This document shows positions 18,271-26,964 of a DNA stretch of 61,414 bases, in pieces (the stretch's first letter is position 1; each line of letters starts with the position of its first letter). Source of the DNA: Candidatus Colimorpha pelethequi (GTDB lineage: Bacteria > Bacteroidota > Bacteroidia > Bacteroidales > P3). The notes beneath the pieces were generated by a model that was given only the letters and a program-made list of their open reading frames with translations, had not been told where the DNA came from and did not search any database. Both the position numbers and the translations under genes were made by a program. The stretch spans positions 1-61,414 of the forward strand of contig JAGHVO010000007.1 of assembly GCA_018064245.1 (NCBI GenBank), given 5' to 3'.

Positions 18271-18333
18271 ATTTGACCCACTTGACCCATTTGAACCATT
18301 TGACCCATTTGAACAACTTGAACAACTTGAACC
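18271..18333 (+). repeat. Nonamer array, seven units
   Basis: Exactly 63 bp: seven imperfect 9-bp units (ATTTGACCC, ATTTGAACC, ACTTGAACA). It lies between the outer-membrane protein stop and the ketosynthase start, flanked by AATTGAGA octamers on one side and TTAAGAG heptamers on the other. Confidence 0.9.
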
Positions 18334-18356
18334 ATTCTCAATTCTCAATTCACTAA

Positions 18357-18896
18357 TTACCATTCAATTCCAAAACGGATACCGAATCCTGAAGGATAGG
18401 TGTTTCTCTGAGTATAGTAGTCAAGACCAGTCACATAGTCATAGCTGTAGTATTCTTCCATCATCGGCTGGAAGAGAGAGCATACAAGCATTAAGTTGCA
18501 AGCAAAATCACGCTTGGTACCAAACCGCAAACCAAAAGCGACATCTCCGTAAGCGCCAAATTCGTCACCAAGATAAGAACCTAGACGAATCTGGGCCGTA
18601 GGCGTCACGGGCTTGTTGTAGGTAAAGTTGTACTTCAAAGTAACAAAAATAGGTACTAAAAACCAATCATCACTTCCCTCAAGTCCAATACCCATACCAA
18701 TATAGGCCTTGTCGGTAAAGAAACAGCCATGGGTAGTAGAGAACTCAATGGCTGTAGTTTCTTCCATAGGACAATAGTTGGTGCCGTACTCCAAGAAACC
18801 TTGGTAGCCAGAAGGAACCGCAACGCGTGAATCCTGAGCCTTGACTGAGAATGAAATCAGGCATACAAATGCAATAATGCTTAATAAATTTTTCAT
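18357..18896 (-). CDS. Predicted outer-membrane beta-barrel protein within the pigment cluster
   Basis: 179 residues. The signal peptide (LLSIIAFVCLISFSVKA, cut before QDSR) is followed by alternating amphipathic strands rich in Gly, Tyr and Phe, ending in a C-terminal aromatic (FGIRFGIEW), as in small eight-stranded barrels. I do not recognise a named family. It lies between the ketosynthase and ketoreductase genes, in the same direction. It may be an envelope factor of pigment localisation or simply an insert. The protein at 21730-22602 just upstream of the operon is similar in style. Confidence 0.7.
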   Translation of the reverse strand: MKNLLSIIAFVCLISFSVKAQDSRVAVPSGYQGFLEYGTNYCPMEETTAIEFSTTHGCFFTDKAYIGMGIGLEGSDDWFLVPIFVTLKYNFTYNKPVTPTAQIRLGSYLGDEFGAYGDVAFGLRFGTKRDFACNLMLVCSLFQPMMEEYYSYDYVTGLDYYTQRNTYPSGFGIRFGIEW

Positions 18897-18956
18897 ATTT
18901 TTGAAGATTTGAAGATTAGCAAATTTGTTTTAGTTAAGAGTTATGAGTTAAGAGTT

Positions 18957-18988
18957 AAGAAGGATTTGGTCTCTGGTCACTGATCACA
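18957..18988 (+). repeat. 32-bp dispersed direct repeat, copy 2
   Basis: Identical over 32 bp to 8611-8642, 10.3 kb away. Like copy 1 it is preceded by TTAAGAG heptamers and followed by GATCAC-type heptamers and then ATTTGAAG octamers. Confidence 0.9.
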
Positions 18989-19040
18989 AATCACGGGTCA
19001 CTTTTAGGAGAGATTTGAAGATTTGAAGATCAATTTTCAA

Positions 19041-19781
19041 TTAACAATACAATCCTCCATTTATAGAAATCACCTGGCCCGTAATGTAGGAGGCTTCGTC
19101 GGAAGCAAGGAAAGCGACAAGCGCAGCTACCTCTTCAGGCTTGCCGAATCGACCTGCGGGAATCAGTTTCTTCAACTCCTTCTCGTCAAGGTTTGCCGTC
19201 ATGTCCGTCGCAATGAATCCTGGAGCCACAGCATTCACAGTAATCTTGCGGGAAGCGACTTCCTGCGCCAAAGCCTTAGTGGCGCCAATCAGCGCCGCTT
19301 TCGCAGCTGAATAGTTCGCCTGACCAGGCAACCCCTTGAGACCCGAGAGAGAAGCCATGTTGACAATTCGGCCCTGACGGTGCGTCATCATGTCCTTGAG
19401 AAGTCGGCGGGTGATATAAAAGAAACCGTTCATTGTGGTGTCCATTACCTGATGCCAATCGTTGTCTTGCATGAAGATCATCAGGTTGTCACGACGTATG
19501 CCAGCATTGTTCACCAACACCGAAATATATTCTTCGGGATTGGATTCCTGCCACTGTTGCAAAGCCTGCTCGATGGATTGGGAATCAGCCACATCAAAAG
19601 GCATCAATTCGCCTGTTCCACCAGCTTGCTCCACCAAGTGCAAAGTCTCGCTAGCAGCCTCGGCGTTGGACTGATAGTTGATGAGTATGCGCATACCTTG
19701 GGATGCGAGTTTCACAGCCACGGCTCTACCAAGTCCGCGAGAAGCACCCGTTACCAAAGCTATTTTGTTTGTTTCGCCCAT
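19041..19781 (-). CDS. 3-oxoacyl-ACP reductase (FabG-like, ApeQ role)
   Basis: 246 residues, short-chain dehydrogenase. NADP-binding TGASRGLG (near residue 12), NNAG (near 91) and the active site Ser/Tyr/Lys in MASLSGLKGLPGQANYSAAKAAL are all intact. It ends with the classic GQVISINGG segment. It would reduce the beta-keto group after each condensation. It is the second gene of the operon after the ammonia-lyase. Octamer units (CTTCAAAC, CTTCAAAT) fill the gap before its ATG. Confidence 0.9.
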   Translation of the reverse strand: MGETNKIALVTGASRGLGRAVAVKLASQGMRILINYQSNAEAASETLHLVEQAGGTGELMPFDVADSQSIEQALQQWQESNPEEYISVLVNNAGIRRDNLMIFMQDNDWHQVMDTTMNGFFYITRRLLKDMMTHRQGRIVNMASLSGLKGLPGQANYSAAKAALIGATKALAQEVASRKITVNAVAPGFIATDMTANLDEKELKKLIPAGRFGKPEEVAALVAFLASDEASYITGQVISINGGLYC

Positions 19782-19842
19782 TTTGGATTTACAGATTAGA
19801 AGATCAGAAGATTTGAAGGTTTGAAGGTTAGAAAATCAATTC

Positions 19843-21375
19843 TCAATTCGATAAGTTCTCAATTCTCAAATACCTTTCCACGGCTGCTATGTCTTTGTAG
19901 AAAGGTGTATCCTCAACAAACATCGGAACAAGTTTGCGGACAGCATCATAGTGATGTTTCGTAGCGGGAGCCAACTTTGAAGCAATCCCCAGACAGTCGG
20001 TAGCCTGCGCCAAGGCGATGAACTGGATTGCCATTACCTGGAAGCAGTTGTCTATCACCTGACGGCAGAGCAGTGCCGTATTGGTACCCATACTGACGAT
20101 GTCCTGATTGTCGTTGTTGTTAGGGATACTATGCACATAGTTAGGCATTGCCAAAGTCTGGCACTCGGCAGTGGTAGAGGTTGCTGTAAACTGGCAAGCC
20201 TGCATACCATAGTTGAGGCCAAGGGTACCCATATTCAGGAAAGGAGGCAAAATACCGTTGATACGGTCGTGGAAGAGATAGTTGAGCTGACGCTCGGAAG
20301 TCATTGCAAGACGCACCATTGCAATCTTCACCTTATCCTCTTCGAGCGAGATATAGTCGCCGTGGAAATTGCCGCCATGATAGACGTTCTGTGTTTCGGA
20401 ATCAACTATGGGGTTGTCGCTCGCAGCATTGAGCTCCTCTTCAAGAATGTTGCGGGAATAGCAAAGTGTGTCGTAGATGGGACCATAGATTTGTGGAGCG
20501 CAACGCAACGAGTAGTATGCCTGTACTTTGTGTTCAAAGACCTTGTTGTCGCTGTGGCCGTTATCGTAAAGCTCATGCTCTCGCTGTTGGAGGCAAGCGC
20601 TTCCCTTAGCCAACTCGCGCATCTTGGCAGCCACATACTGCTGACCGTTATGGCGGCGAGCTTTGTTGAGCGGTTCAGCCATGAGGTCGTCAAACGAAGA
20701 GGCTATCTCATTCATCCATACGGTGGCGAGTATCGCCCAGTCAAGCAAGGTCTCTGCATAGTGCTGGTTGACTACGGAAATACCCGTCATTACGGAAGTT
20801 CCGTTGGTAAGAGAAAGACCCTCGCGGATATGAATCTGCAATGGTTGCAAGCCATTTTCGCGTAACACGTCTGCTGAAGGACGCCACTCGTTCTTGTAGT
20901 GCACCTCACCTTCGCCGATCAAAGTCAAGGCGATATGAGCCAATTGCACCAAGTCGCCACTTGCGCCCACACTACCGTGACGGGGAATGAAAGGATAGAT
21001 GCCGCGGTTGATGAACTCCACAAAAAGCGGAACCACATCAGGATGGATGCCAGACTTGCCCTGGAGCACCGTGCCCAGACGGGCAATCATGGCAGCACGC
21101 ACATCAAGGTCGCCCAAAGGTTCACCCGCGCCTGTAGCGTGGCTGCGTATGATATTATACTGCAAGTCGGAGAGATAAGCATCATCCACGCGCCATTGTG
21201 CCATAGGGCCGAAACCCGTATTGATGCCATAGATTACCTTGTCGGAGCAGAACCCCTTGAGAAAATCATAGCTCTTTGAGACCCTTTGGATTGCCGTTTC
21301 AGGCACTTGCAAAGGTTTATTTTCAAACAATATTCGTTCAACTTCGTCGAATTTCAAGCACAAATCTTCATCCAT
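19843..21375 (-). CDS. Tyrosine/histidine ammonia-lyase (TAL-like), aryl starter enzyme
   Basis: 510 residues. The MIO cofactor triad Ala-Ser-Gly is at residues 138-140 (GSVGASGDLVQL), the catalytic Tyr is in VIYGINTGFGP, and the selectivity loop reads IRSHATGAGEP. From memory the sequence closely resembles the Flavobacterium johnsoniae tyrosine ammonia-lyase (including VIYG-NTGFGPMAQ, YHGGNFHGDYISLE and HSIPNNNDNQDIVSM). It therefore probably turns tyrosine into p-coumarate, the aryl starter. Start MDEDLCL (21375) is chosen because the 36 codons upstream are Cys/His-rich and unlike the family; that leaves a ~146-nt leader after the promoter at 21528. It is the first gene of the pigment operon. 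The C-terminal LRIENLSN and the stop are encoded by octamer repeat. Confidence 0.9.
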   Translation of the reverse strand: MDEDLCLKFDEVERILFENKPLQVPETAIQRVSKSYDFLKGFCSDKVIYGINTGFGPMAQWRVDDAYLSDLQYNIIRSHATGAGEPLGDLDVRAAMIARLGTVLQGKSGIHPDVVPLFVEFINRGIYPFIPRHGSVGASGDLVQLAHIALTLIGEGEVHYKNEWRPSADVLRENGLQPLQIHIREGLSLTNGTSVMTGISVVNQHYAETLLDWAILATVWMNEIASSFDDLMAEPLNKARRHNGQQYVAAKMRELAKGSACLQQREHELYDNGHSDNKVFEHKVQAYYSLRCAPQIYGPIYDTLCYSRNILEEELNAASDNPIVDSETQNVYHGGNFHGDYISLEEDKVKIAMVRLAMTSERQLNYLFHDRINGILPPFLNMGTLGLNYGMQACQFTATSTTAECQTLAMPNYVHSIPNNNDNQDIVSMGTNTALLCRQVIDNCFQVMAIQFIALAQATDCLGIASKLAPATKHHYDAVRKLVPMFVEDTPFYKDIAAVERYLRIENLSN

Positions 21376-21527
21376 AGTAGTATGTAGTTTGGTAGTGTAA
21401 TATTTGACATCCCGCAGCACTGCAAACATACAGCAATGGCTATCAAGCACATAAAACCATCTCAGAAGACAATCCTCATGCAATGAAATCCATTCTAAAC
21501 ACTTGCAATACTACATAATGCAAATTG

Positions 21528-21535
21528 CAAAGATA
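21528..21535 (-). promoter_or_regulatory. Bacteroidota -7 promoter box for the pigment operon
   Basis: The minus strand reads TATCTTTG, matching the TAnnTTTG consensus, with a T-rich run just upstream. A TTGG lies about 22 bp further upstream as a possible -33 element. Predicted transcription start is near 21521. Confidence 0.75.
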
Positions 21536-21588
21536 CAAAAAAAAATTGATTTACACACCAATAAAGCACACGGTTTGGGTAAAAACAA

Positions 21589-21622
21589 GCGATAGTATCC
21601 ATATAAAAATGGACACTATCGC
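21589..21622 (-). terminator. Intrinsic terminator-like hairpin
   Basis: A 14-bp stem with one mismatch (GCGATAGT pairs with ACTATCGC; CCAT with ATGG) and a 6-nt loop. On the minus strand it is followed by TTGTTTTTA, so it probably ends transcription of the 21730-22602 gene just before the pigment promoter. Confidence 0.75.
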
Positions 21623-21729
21623 AAAGAGGATCCAAGATTCAGATAGATGCCTGAGAAAGGCAGACGACATTTCCTGTCCTGTCAGGAATCAGAAGGTCTT
21701 TACTTGGAGATGAAATTCAACCATCGTGA

Positions 21730-22602
21730 TTATTTACGCATAAGCGGAATCTCCCAGCCAATGGCAAGTTCCACGGTAAAGAAAGGGCAAGCCCAGGAAT
21801 CATCATCCTTATACCAAGAGCCATAAGAGTCAGGATGATTGCTATAGGTATATTCCAAATTGGCTACTGCAAGGCCAAAATAGAAACCTGCATTCACAAA
21901 GAAACCTTTTCCGGAATGATAGCCATAGCCAAATCCAAGACCCGTACCGGTATAGTCACATTGGTCCCACTTAGCCGAATAACTATCATACGAATCAGAT
22001 GCAAAAAAGCAAGAATAAGACGACCACTCATTCATCAAGCCCACATACAACGTATTGTGAGATGAAGCCAAAGGAAGATAAACCTTCAGCGTAAAGCCCC
22101 CTCCAAATCCGCTGATGTCTTCGGATGGTGACTCCGTGTCGGAATCATCCAGATATATATGATTCATCAAACCCAAGCCTCCAAATTTCACGAAAACATC
22201 GCCAGCAAATCTACGATAACGGAATTCGGCACCCAGACGGCCACCAGTAGCAACGTGACCACCCAAATCATAATAAGGAGCCACACCCATAACAGTCTGG
22301 TTAGTCCAAAGATTTGGTTTCCAGAAACCGCCCTCGTCGTTTGACGCAGACCCATTACCAGATTCCAAGACCTCCTTGGTTCCATTTTTGTATTTAATCA
22401 TAAAAGCATCCGACTTGCGAATCGTATAAGTCGGACCATCTGGATTGTCAAATCGCTTATACTTGATCTCAGATGATGTCACCTCTGTGACATTTGCCTT
22501 AACTTCCTCGCCATTCTTCATCGTAATGACGTCCTGTGCAGCTACTGTTCCCATAAATACTGTTGAAAGCAGCAGCATAAACGATAGAAATAATTTTTTC
22601 AT
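21730..22602 (-). CDS. Predicted outer-membrane beta-barrel protein with N-terminal DUF-like region
   Basis: 290 residues. The signal peptide (LFLSFMLLLSTVFMGTVAA) is cut before QDVITM. Residues ~25-80 form a small beta domain ('MKNGEEVKANVTEVTSSEIKYKRF' style) common at the N-terminus of Bacteroidota secreted proteins. Residues ~95-290 alternate aromatic/glycine strands typical of a small outer-membrane barrel. No enzyme motif is seen. It is transcribed toward the pigment operon but separated from it by the hairpin at 21589-21622. Confidence 0.72.
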   Translation of the reverse strand: MKKLFLSFMLLLSTVFMGTVAAQDVITMKNGEEVKANVTEVTSSEIKYKRFDNPDGPTYTIRKSDAFMIKYKNGTKEVLESGNGSASNDEGGFWKPNLWTNQTVMGVAPYYDLGGHVATGGRLGAEFRYRRFAGDVFVKFGGLGLMNHIYLDDSDTESPSEDISGFGGGFTLKVYLPLASSHNTLYVGLMNEWSSYSCFFASDSYDSYSAKWDQCDYTGTGLGFGYGYHSGKGFFVNAGFYFGLAVANLEYTYSNHPDSYGSWYKDDDSWACPFFTVELAIGWEIPLMRK

Positions 22603-22671
22603 AGTCTTTGTTTTTTGTTATTAATAATGTTTAAATCAGATTGGATTCTATAGTTTTACCTGGACATTAAC

Positions 22672-22719
22672 TTTAACCTTGACCTTGACCTTAACCTTAA
22701 CCTTGACCTTGACCTTAAC
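22672..22719 (+). repeat. Hexamer array (CTTGAC/CTTAAC)
   Basis: Eight imperfect 6-bp units between the AsmA-like gene stop and the start at 22602. The array runs on into CTAAACT heptamers and CCAAATCTT. Confidence 0.85.
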
Positions 22720-22755
22720 GCTAAACTCTAAACTGACTTCTAATCTCCAAATCTT

Positions 22756-25700
22756 CTATCTAACGTTTTTCTGCAAAGTTCCTTGGATACGGCGTTTGAT
22801 AGCCATAGTGCGCTGTTCCACCTCGTCTCGTTTTTCTGGGATGAAAAGGTCCGAATAACGGCGTTTTCCCAAACCGATGTGCAAATCTCCGATAGAGCCC
22901 GTAACGTCAACTCCAACCCTCAAAGGCAACGGACATTTGATAATTTCAAGATGATAATTACATTGATTGTCAAGATTATGACGTCCACTAGCACACACCT
23001 GATATTTATCAAGTGAGAGCAAGAAAGGATACACCTTGATTTCAGGACCGATTGCTGTAAGCTGGACGTCGAGACTGTCAATCTTATTCTTTGTCTTCTT
23101 GTTGAACATCATATACTTGGCAATGGTCGAGAAAGTCTCATTGTCGAGCACAACAAGATTCTTGCTGTCAATTGCCGCAGCGCCTAAAAGTGTGCTCATC
23201 TTAGGCTGATAACGGGCAGTGAGATTGCACTCCGCAGCCAGATGGAAATTGGCGGAGCCCTCGAAAGAAGCCAGCATCGGCACAAGCGTGTCGATAGTAG
23301 GAATCATATCGATAAGCTCATGAATGTTGATGTCCAGCAGATGAAAATCCATTCCCACATAGAGGTTGTTGGGACGCGGGGACTTGTAGATACCCGTAAG
23401 TTGCATTCTTGCTGCCTTGCAGACAAAGCCCACCTGGTCGAGAATAGCAACACCATCGTCCACCGTAACCTTGCCAGAAAGGTCGGTCAAGTCATTACCA
23501 AAAGCAACACAACGTTTTACATGAGTATTGAAGGTAATGTCCACATCACGCGGAACGATGAATGGGTTGGCATCCGCTGCGACGTTGTCCTCTTTGCGTT
23601 GCTGCTCAAGCGTGTCTTTGGGCGTTCCCGAACCACTAAACATATTCATCAACTGGTCAACATCGGCAAAATTGGAGACAAGATTGAGGTCGGCGACCAG
23701 CATTCCCTTGTGGTCGAGCCACTGTTCGAGATGTTCAACAGTTCCAGACAGCTGATAGTCGGAAGTACCCCAGCGGACATCAGCCTCAGATATACGACAT
23801 TTCTCAGGAGTATAGACAAAGTCAAATGAAGGCATACGCACCGCCTCGGGCAGCTGAGGCATGGAAACAACGGCACGATAAAGGCTAATGTCAAGGTCGG
23901 GATTAAGCTGTTGCAAAATGTTGGACTTCGACTCATCGTAACGCATAGAGCCCGAAAGATCGATGGAATCGGTGTAAACCAAAGTGGAATCCATAGTGAG
24001 CGAAGTGCGTCCCATGTTGATATCAAAAGAGGTCTGAAGCTTCTGCTTCTTGTCCATCACGTCGTTCAGGCGAACCCAAAGGTCAGGATTCTTGGTCTTG
24101 ACGGTCATCTTAGACGAAGGCATATCAACGTCAAGTTTGCCGCCAACGATGTGGGCAGCAAGAACCTCATTGGATTTGACTTTGCGCTGGACGGGAAGTT
24201 GTACGGCAAGGTCGAGTTGGGGCGAAACGGCATGAATACTATCATAGTATGCATCAAGGTCGTGGAACTTGATATTGCCGTTTGCCTTGATGTGGTTGAG
24301 GTCAACATTCTGAAGTTGTTCTAACGTAGCCACAACGGCAAGGTCGAGATTGGCGTCGCCTTGAGCCTTGATCTTGAGGTCTTTGGGAAGCAACGGCATA
24401 AGTTCTTTAAGTTTAAGGTCGCCCTTGACCTTGAGGTTGGTGGAGAGATTGCCAAGCAAGTCGTTCACCTTGCCCGTCACCGTCGCTTTACTCTTGCCCG
24501 AAGTGGCCTGAAGCGAAAGGACATCAACCGTAGAAGGATTTTGGCGCGAAAGGTCAAGATTTGTGCGCAGCTTAGCGGAAATCTTGTTGAACTTCATAGG
24601 AAGGCTCTTGTAGGCAAAAGCGCCCTTGTCCAAAGCAAGCGTACCCGTTACCAAAGGAAGTGTATCGGCCTCGATTTTACCCTTGGCGTTGAGGTCGAGC
24701 GAAACTTTGCCATCCACCTCCATTCCCTTATGCCACTGCGTGAAAGAAGGCGGCAAGGCTGCAATAAGTGGCGCTATGGGCAAAGAATTGGACTTCAAAT
24801 TCATATCAACCGACATCGGACGTTGCTTGGCACTATCTGCCAAAACCAGATTGCCATCAAGCATGAAATCGTATTGCGCCAGCGAAAGATCGGTTTTGCC
24901 AAGCGTGAAACGTTTGTCGCGAAGATTGGCCGCCAATGGCAACTTTAGGGAAAGCACGTCACCTTGACGTTTGAGTTCTGGCGTAACATAATCGATTCCA
25001 CCCATAGCGAAATCACCTTCTGGCAAGGAAAGTTTAACCACACCATCAAGAGAATCAAGGGAACCCTTTGCGTCAAGGTCAATAGCGCAATTGCCGAGAT
25101 GCGTTGCGAGCGACGGCCGACTCAAGGAATCCATCATGGAAAAGTCGAGACGAGAGGCTTTCAAATCCAGATCGAAGTCATCGAGTTTAAGTGATTCGAG
25201 GTTTGAAAGGTCAATATCGGCCTTGGTATCCAAATTCAAAATCCAATCTGCGAGATGCGCCTGCAGCGAAGGACGGTTGAGGGAATCACGCATGGCAAAG
25301 TCCAACTTGCCCGACTTCAATTCGAGGTCGATGTCAGCGAGTTTCTTGTTCAAAGAACCTTGAAGATCAAGAAATACATCCTCAAAAGTCGACGCCATGT
25401 GATGCTGTTCGTCACGGTAGGAACCAGAGAGATGGCTGACCTGAATTTGCTCAATAGAAATAGTTTCCGGCAAAGTTGTGGCAGAAGTATCGGTCGTTTC
25501 CGACGAGGGGAAAATATCGAAATTGGAACTGCCGTCGGGTGCGACGTAGAGATTGGCAATCACGCCATCAAGCTTTACTTGACGCACGTTAATGGCACCT
25601 TGCTTCAAGAAATCCCTAAGATTGAAAGCCACAATTAGATTATCAATCCGAGCCAAAGTGTCGGGAGCGTTGTCCACAGGATTCACCAGCACCGCATTCT

Positions 25701-25917
25701 GCACATCCAAACCAACATAAGGGAAAGTCTTGAAAAGTGTCAAATCCACAGACTGGAAATCAGAATCGCAAAGTATATATTTTTCGCTTAACGAATTAAC
25801 AATCTTCGTGAGTTTCGAAGGAGTAAATACCAACCAACAGGCGACAGCCAAAACAACAACCACCAGCCCCAATAAAGAGCCTATGGAAATGAGCGATATT
25901 TTCAGAGGTTTATTCAA
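22756..25917 (-). CDS. AsmA-family envelope protein
   Basis: 1053 residues. One N-terminal membrane anchor (residues ~8-33, 'LLGLVVVVLAVACWLVF') is followed by a very long beta-rich periplasmic region of the AsmA/TamB-like bridge-protein type, ending with the family's C-terminal AsmA_2 block ('YHLEIIKCPLPLRVGVDVTGSIGD'). Family members are linked to phospholipid or outer-membrane homeostasis. Residues ~195-290 hold a tandem duplication of a 52-residue unit around LDFxMxDSLxRPSL. The start codon is probably TTG (25917), since no ATG precedes the anchor and LKISLISIGSLLG matches the family N-terminus. Confidence 0.8.
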   Translation of the reverse strand: MNKPLKISLISIGSLLGLVVVVLAVACWLVFTPSKLTKIVNSLSEKYILCDSDFQSVDLTLFKTFPYVGLDVQNAVLVNPVDNAPDTLARIDNLIVAFNLRDFLKQGAINVRQVKLDGVIANLYVAPDGSSNFDIFPSSETTDTSATTLPETISIEQIQVSHLSGSYRDEQHHMASTFEDVFLDLQGSLNKKLADIDLELKSGKLDFAMRDSLNRPSLQAHLADWILNLDTKADIDLSNLESLKLDDFDLDLKASRLDFSMMDSLSRPSLATHLGNCAIDLDAKGSLDSLDGVVKLSLPEGDFAMGGIDYVTPELKRQGDVLSLKLPLAANLRDKRFTLGKTDLSLAQYDFMLDGNLVLADSAKQRPMSVDMNLKSNSLPIAPLIAALPPSFTQWHKGMEVDGKVSLDLNAKGKIEADTLPLVTGTLALDKGAFAYKSLPMKFNKISAKLRTNLDLSRQNPSTVDVLSLQATSGKSKATVTGKVNDLLGNLSTNLKVKGDLKLKELMPLLPKDLKIKAQGDANLDLAVVATLEQLQNVDLNHIKANGNIKFHDLDAYYDSIHAVSPQLDLAVQLPVQRKVKSNEVLAAHIVGGKLDVDMPSSKMTVKTKNPDLWVRLNDVMDKKQKLQTSFDINMGRTSLTMDSTLVYTDSIDLSGSMRYDESKSNILQQLNPDLDISLYRAVVSMPQLPEAVRMPSFDFVYTPEKCRISEADVRWGTSDYQLSGTVEHLEQWLDHKGMLVADLNLVSNFADVDQLMNMFSGSGTPKDTLEQQRKEDNVAADANPFIVPRDVDITFNTHVKRCVAFGNDLTDLSGKVTVDDGVAILDQVGFVCKAARMQLTGIYKSPRPNNLYVGMDFHLLDINIHELIDMIPTIDTLVPMLASFEGSANFHLAAECNLTARYQPKMSTLLGAAAIDSKNLVVLDNETFSTIAKYMMFNKKTKNKIDSLDVQLTAIGPEIKVYPFLLSLDKYQVCASGRHNLDNQCNYHLEIIKCPLPLRVGVDVTGSIGDLHIGLGKRRYSDLFIPEKRDEVEQRTMAIKRRIQGTLQKNVR

Positions 25918-25971
25918 GTGAGCTATGAGTTAAGGGTTAAGAAGTCGGTTCACTAATCACTATACACGAAA

Positions 25972-26367
25972 TTATATTCTCTTGAAAGAATATAGGAAAC
26001 CGTCGTCAGATTTGTAAACCAAATTTGTAGCATCGGCACGAACGACCGTAAAATAATCCTCGGGAACCACCGTCGGCTCGCCCGAACTGCCACCAATTTC
26101 AGCATCCATTTCAAATTCAATATACAAAGTCTTACTGTCTTCCCAATGCCAATTCATACGCTTGCCTTCATCCTCCATCACATCATCGGAGGGATCCCAT
26201 TTGACGCCATGTCCATTGCTGTCAAAGCGACGGCATTCCGTTCCATTCACTTTCTGCCACCGACCAATGAGCGCCGACTGATTTACGTTGGAAGGGTCTT
26301 CGCTTTCTTCGCAAGAAGCAAAAAAGAACAAGCAAAGCAAGAAAGGAAGGTATCGGAGACGGGACAT
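25972..26367 (-). CDS. Small lipocalin-like lipoprotein, function unknown
   Basis: 131 residues. Signal sequence with a lipobox (LFFFASC, Cys near residue 19), then an acidic linker (EESEDPS) and a compact beta domain opening with LIGRWQKVNG. This pattern is common to Bacteroidota 'lipocalin-like' proteins. The acidic residues right after Cys resemble the surface-export signals of this phylum. It sits alone between the AsmA-like gene and hpt. Confidence 0.72.
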   Translation of the reverse strand: MSRLRYLPFLLCLFFFASCEESEDPSNVNQSALIGRWQKVNGTECRRFDSNGHGVKWDPSDDVMEDEGKRMNWHWEDSKTLYIEFEMDAEIGGSSGEPTVVPEDYFTVVRADATNLVYKSDDGFLYSFKRI

Positions 26368-26419
26368 TGATTAGTAAAATTATGATTTACAAGTAAATAA
26401 AAAAGTTGAAAATGAAGCG

Positions 26420-26956
26420 TTAATCATCAATCACATACACACTTTTGAGAGTACGTCCCAAACCATTGTAGTCCAATCCATAGCCCACAATGAAGTCGTT
26501 TGGGATACATTTGCCGATGTAGTCGATAGGAAACGAGCCATCAAAAAGGTTAGGCTTGTGCAAAAACGTGCAGATTCGGATAGAAGCGGGATGAAGGTCG
26601 CGCAGTTGCTGCAACGTACACTTCATCGAAATGCCGCTCTCGATGATATCTTCTAGCAACAAAACATGACGATTTTCAACAGACTCAGGAAAACCTATCA
26701 GTTTCTTGACCACGCCCGTTGATTGCGTCCCCGAATAGGAAGAATACTTTACAAACGAAATCTGAGGGTCAAAATCGATAGCACGCAGCAAGTCGGCGGC
26801 AAAGACAAAACTCCCATTCAAAATTGGGATAACGATGGGATTGAGATCACGATAATCAGCAGAAAGCTCACCCGCAAGGCGGGAAACAATCTTCCCTATT
26901 TCCGATTCGGAAATATATTTTTTGAAAATCTTGTCGTGTATTTGAACTTTATCCAT
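26420..26956 (-). CDS. hpt: Hypoxanthine phosphoribosyltransferase
   Basis: 178 residues, normal length. The PRPP-binding loop reads VLLLEDIIESGISM and the N-terminal catalytic-loop region includes YSSYSGTQSTG. The C-terminal 'PNDFIVGYGLDYNG' block is that of HPRT. It salvages hypoxanthine and guanine to IMP/GMP in the cytosol. It lies 8 bp after the SUMF1-domain gene, so they are co-transcribed, with pyrE upstream; two of the three genes are PRPP-using nucleotide enzymes. Confidence 0.92.
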   Translation of the reverse strand: MDKVQIHDKIFKKYISESEIGKIVSRLAGELSADYRDLNPIVIPILNGSFVFAADLLRAIDFDPQISFVKYSSYSGTQSTGVVKKLIGFPESVENRHVLLLEDIIESGISMKCTLQQLRDLHPASIRICTFLHKPNLFDGSFPIDYIGKCIPNDFIVGYGLDYNGLGRTLKSVYVIDD

Positions 26957-26964
26957 AGCCGGAA

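Larger units (their letters stand above)
21376..21729. other. Leader and promoter region of the pigment operon
   Basis: 354 bp without a gene. It holds the untranslated leader of the ammonia-lyase, the TATCTTTG promoter (21528-21535), a terminator-like hairpin (21589-21622), and a smaller hairpin (TTCCTG/CAGGAA, about 21671-21688). I see no ORF worth calling. Confidence 0.7.

Noticed and set aside
8543-19030. CRISPR array
   Set aside because: Intergenic repeats are 6-9 bp, contiguous and degenerate, with no spacers of uniform length and no cas genes.
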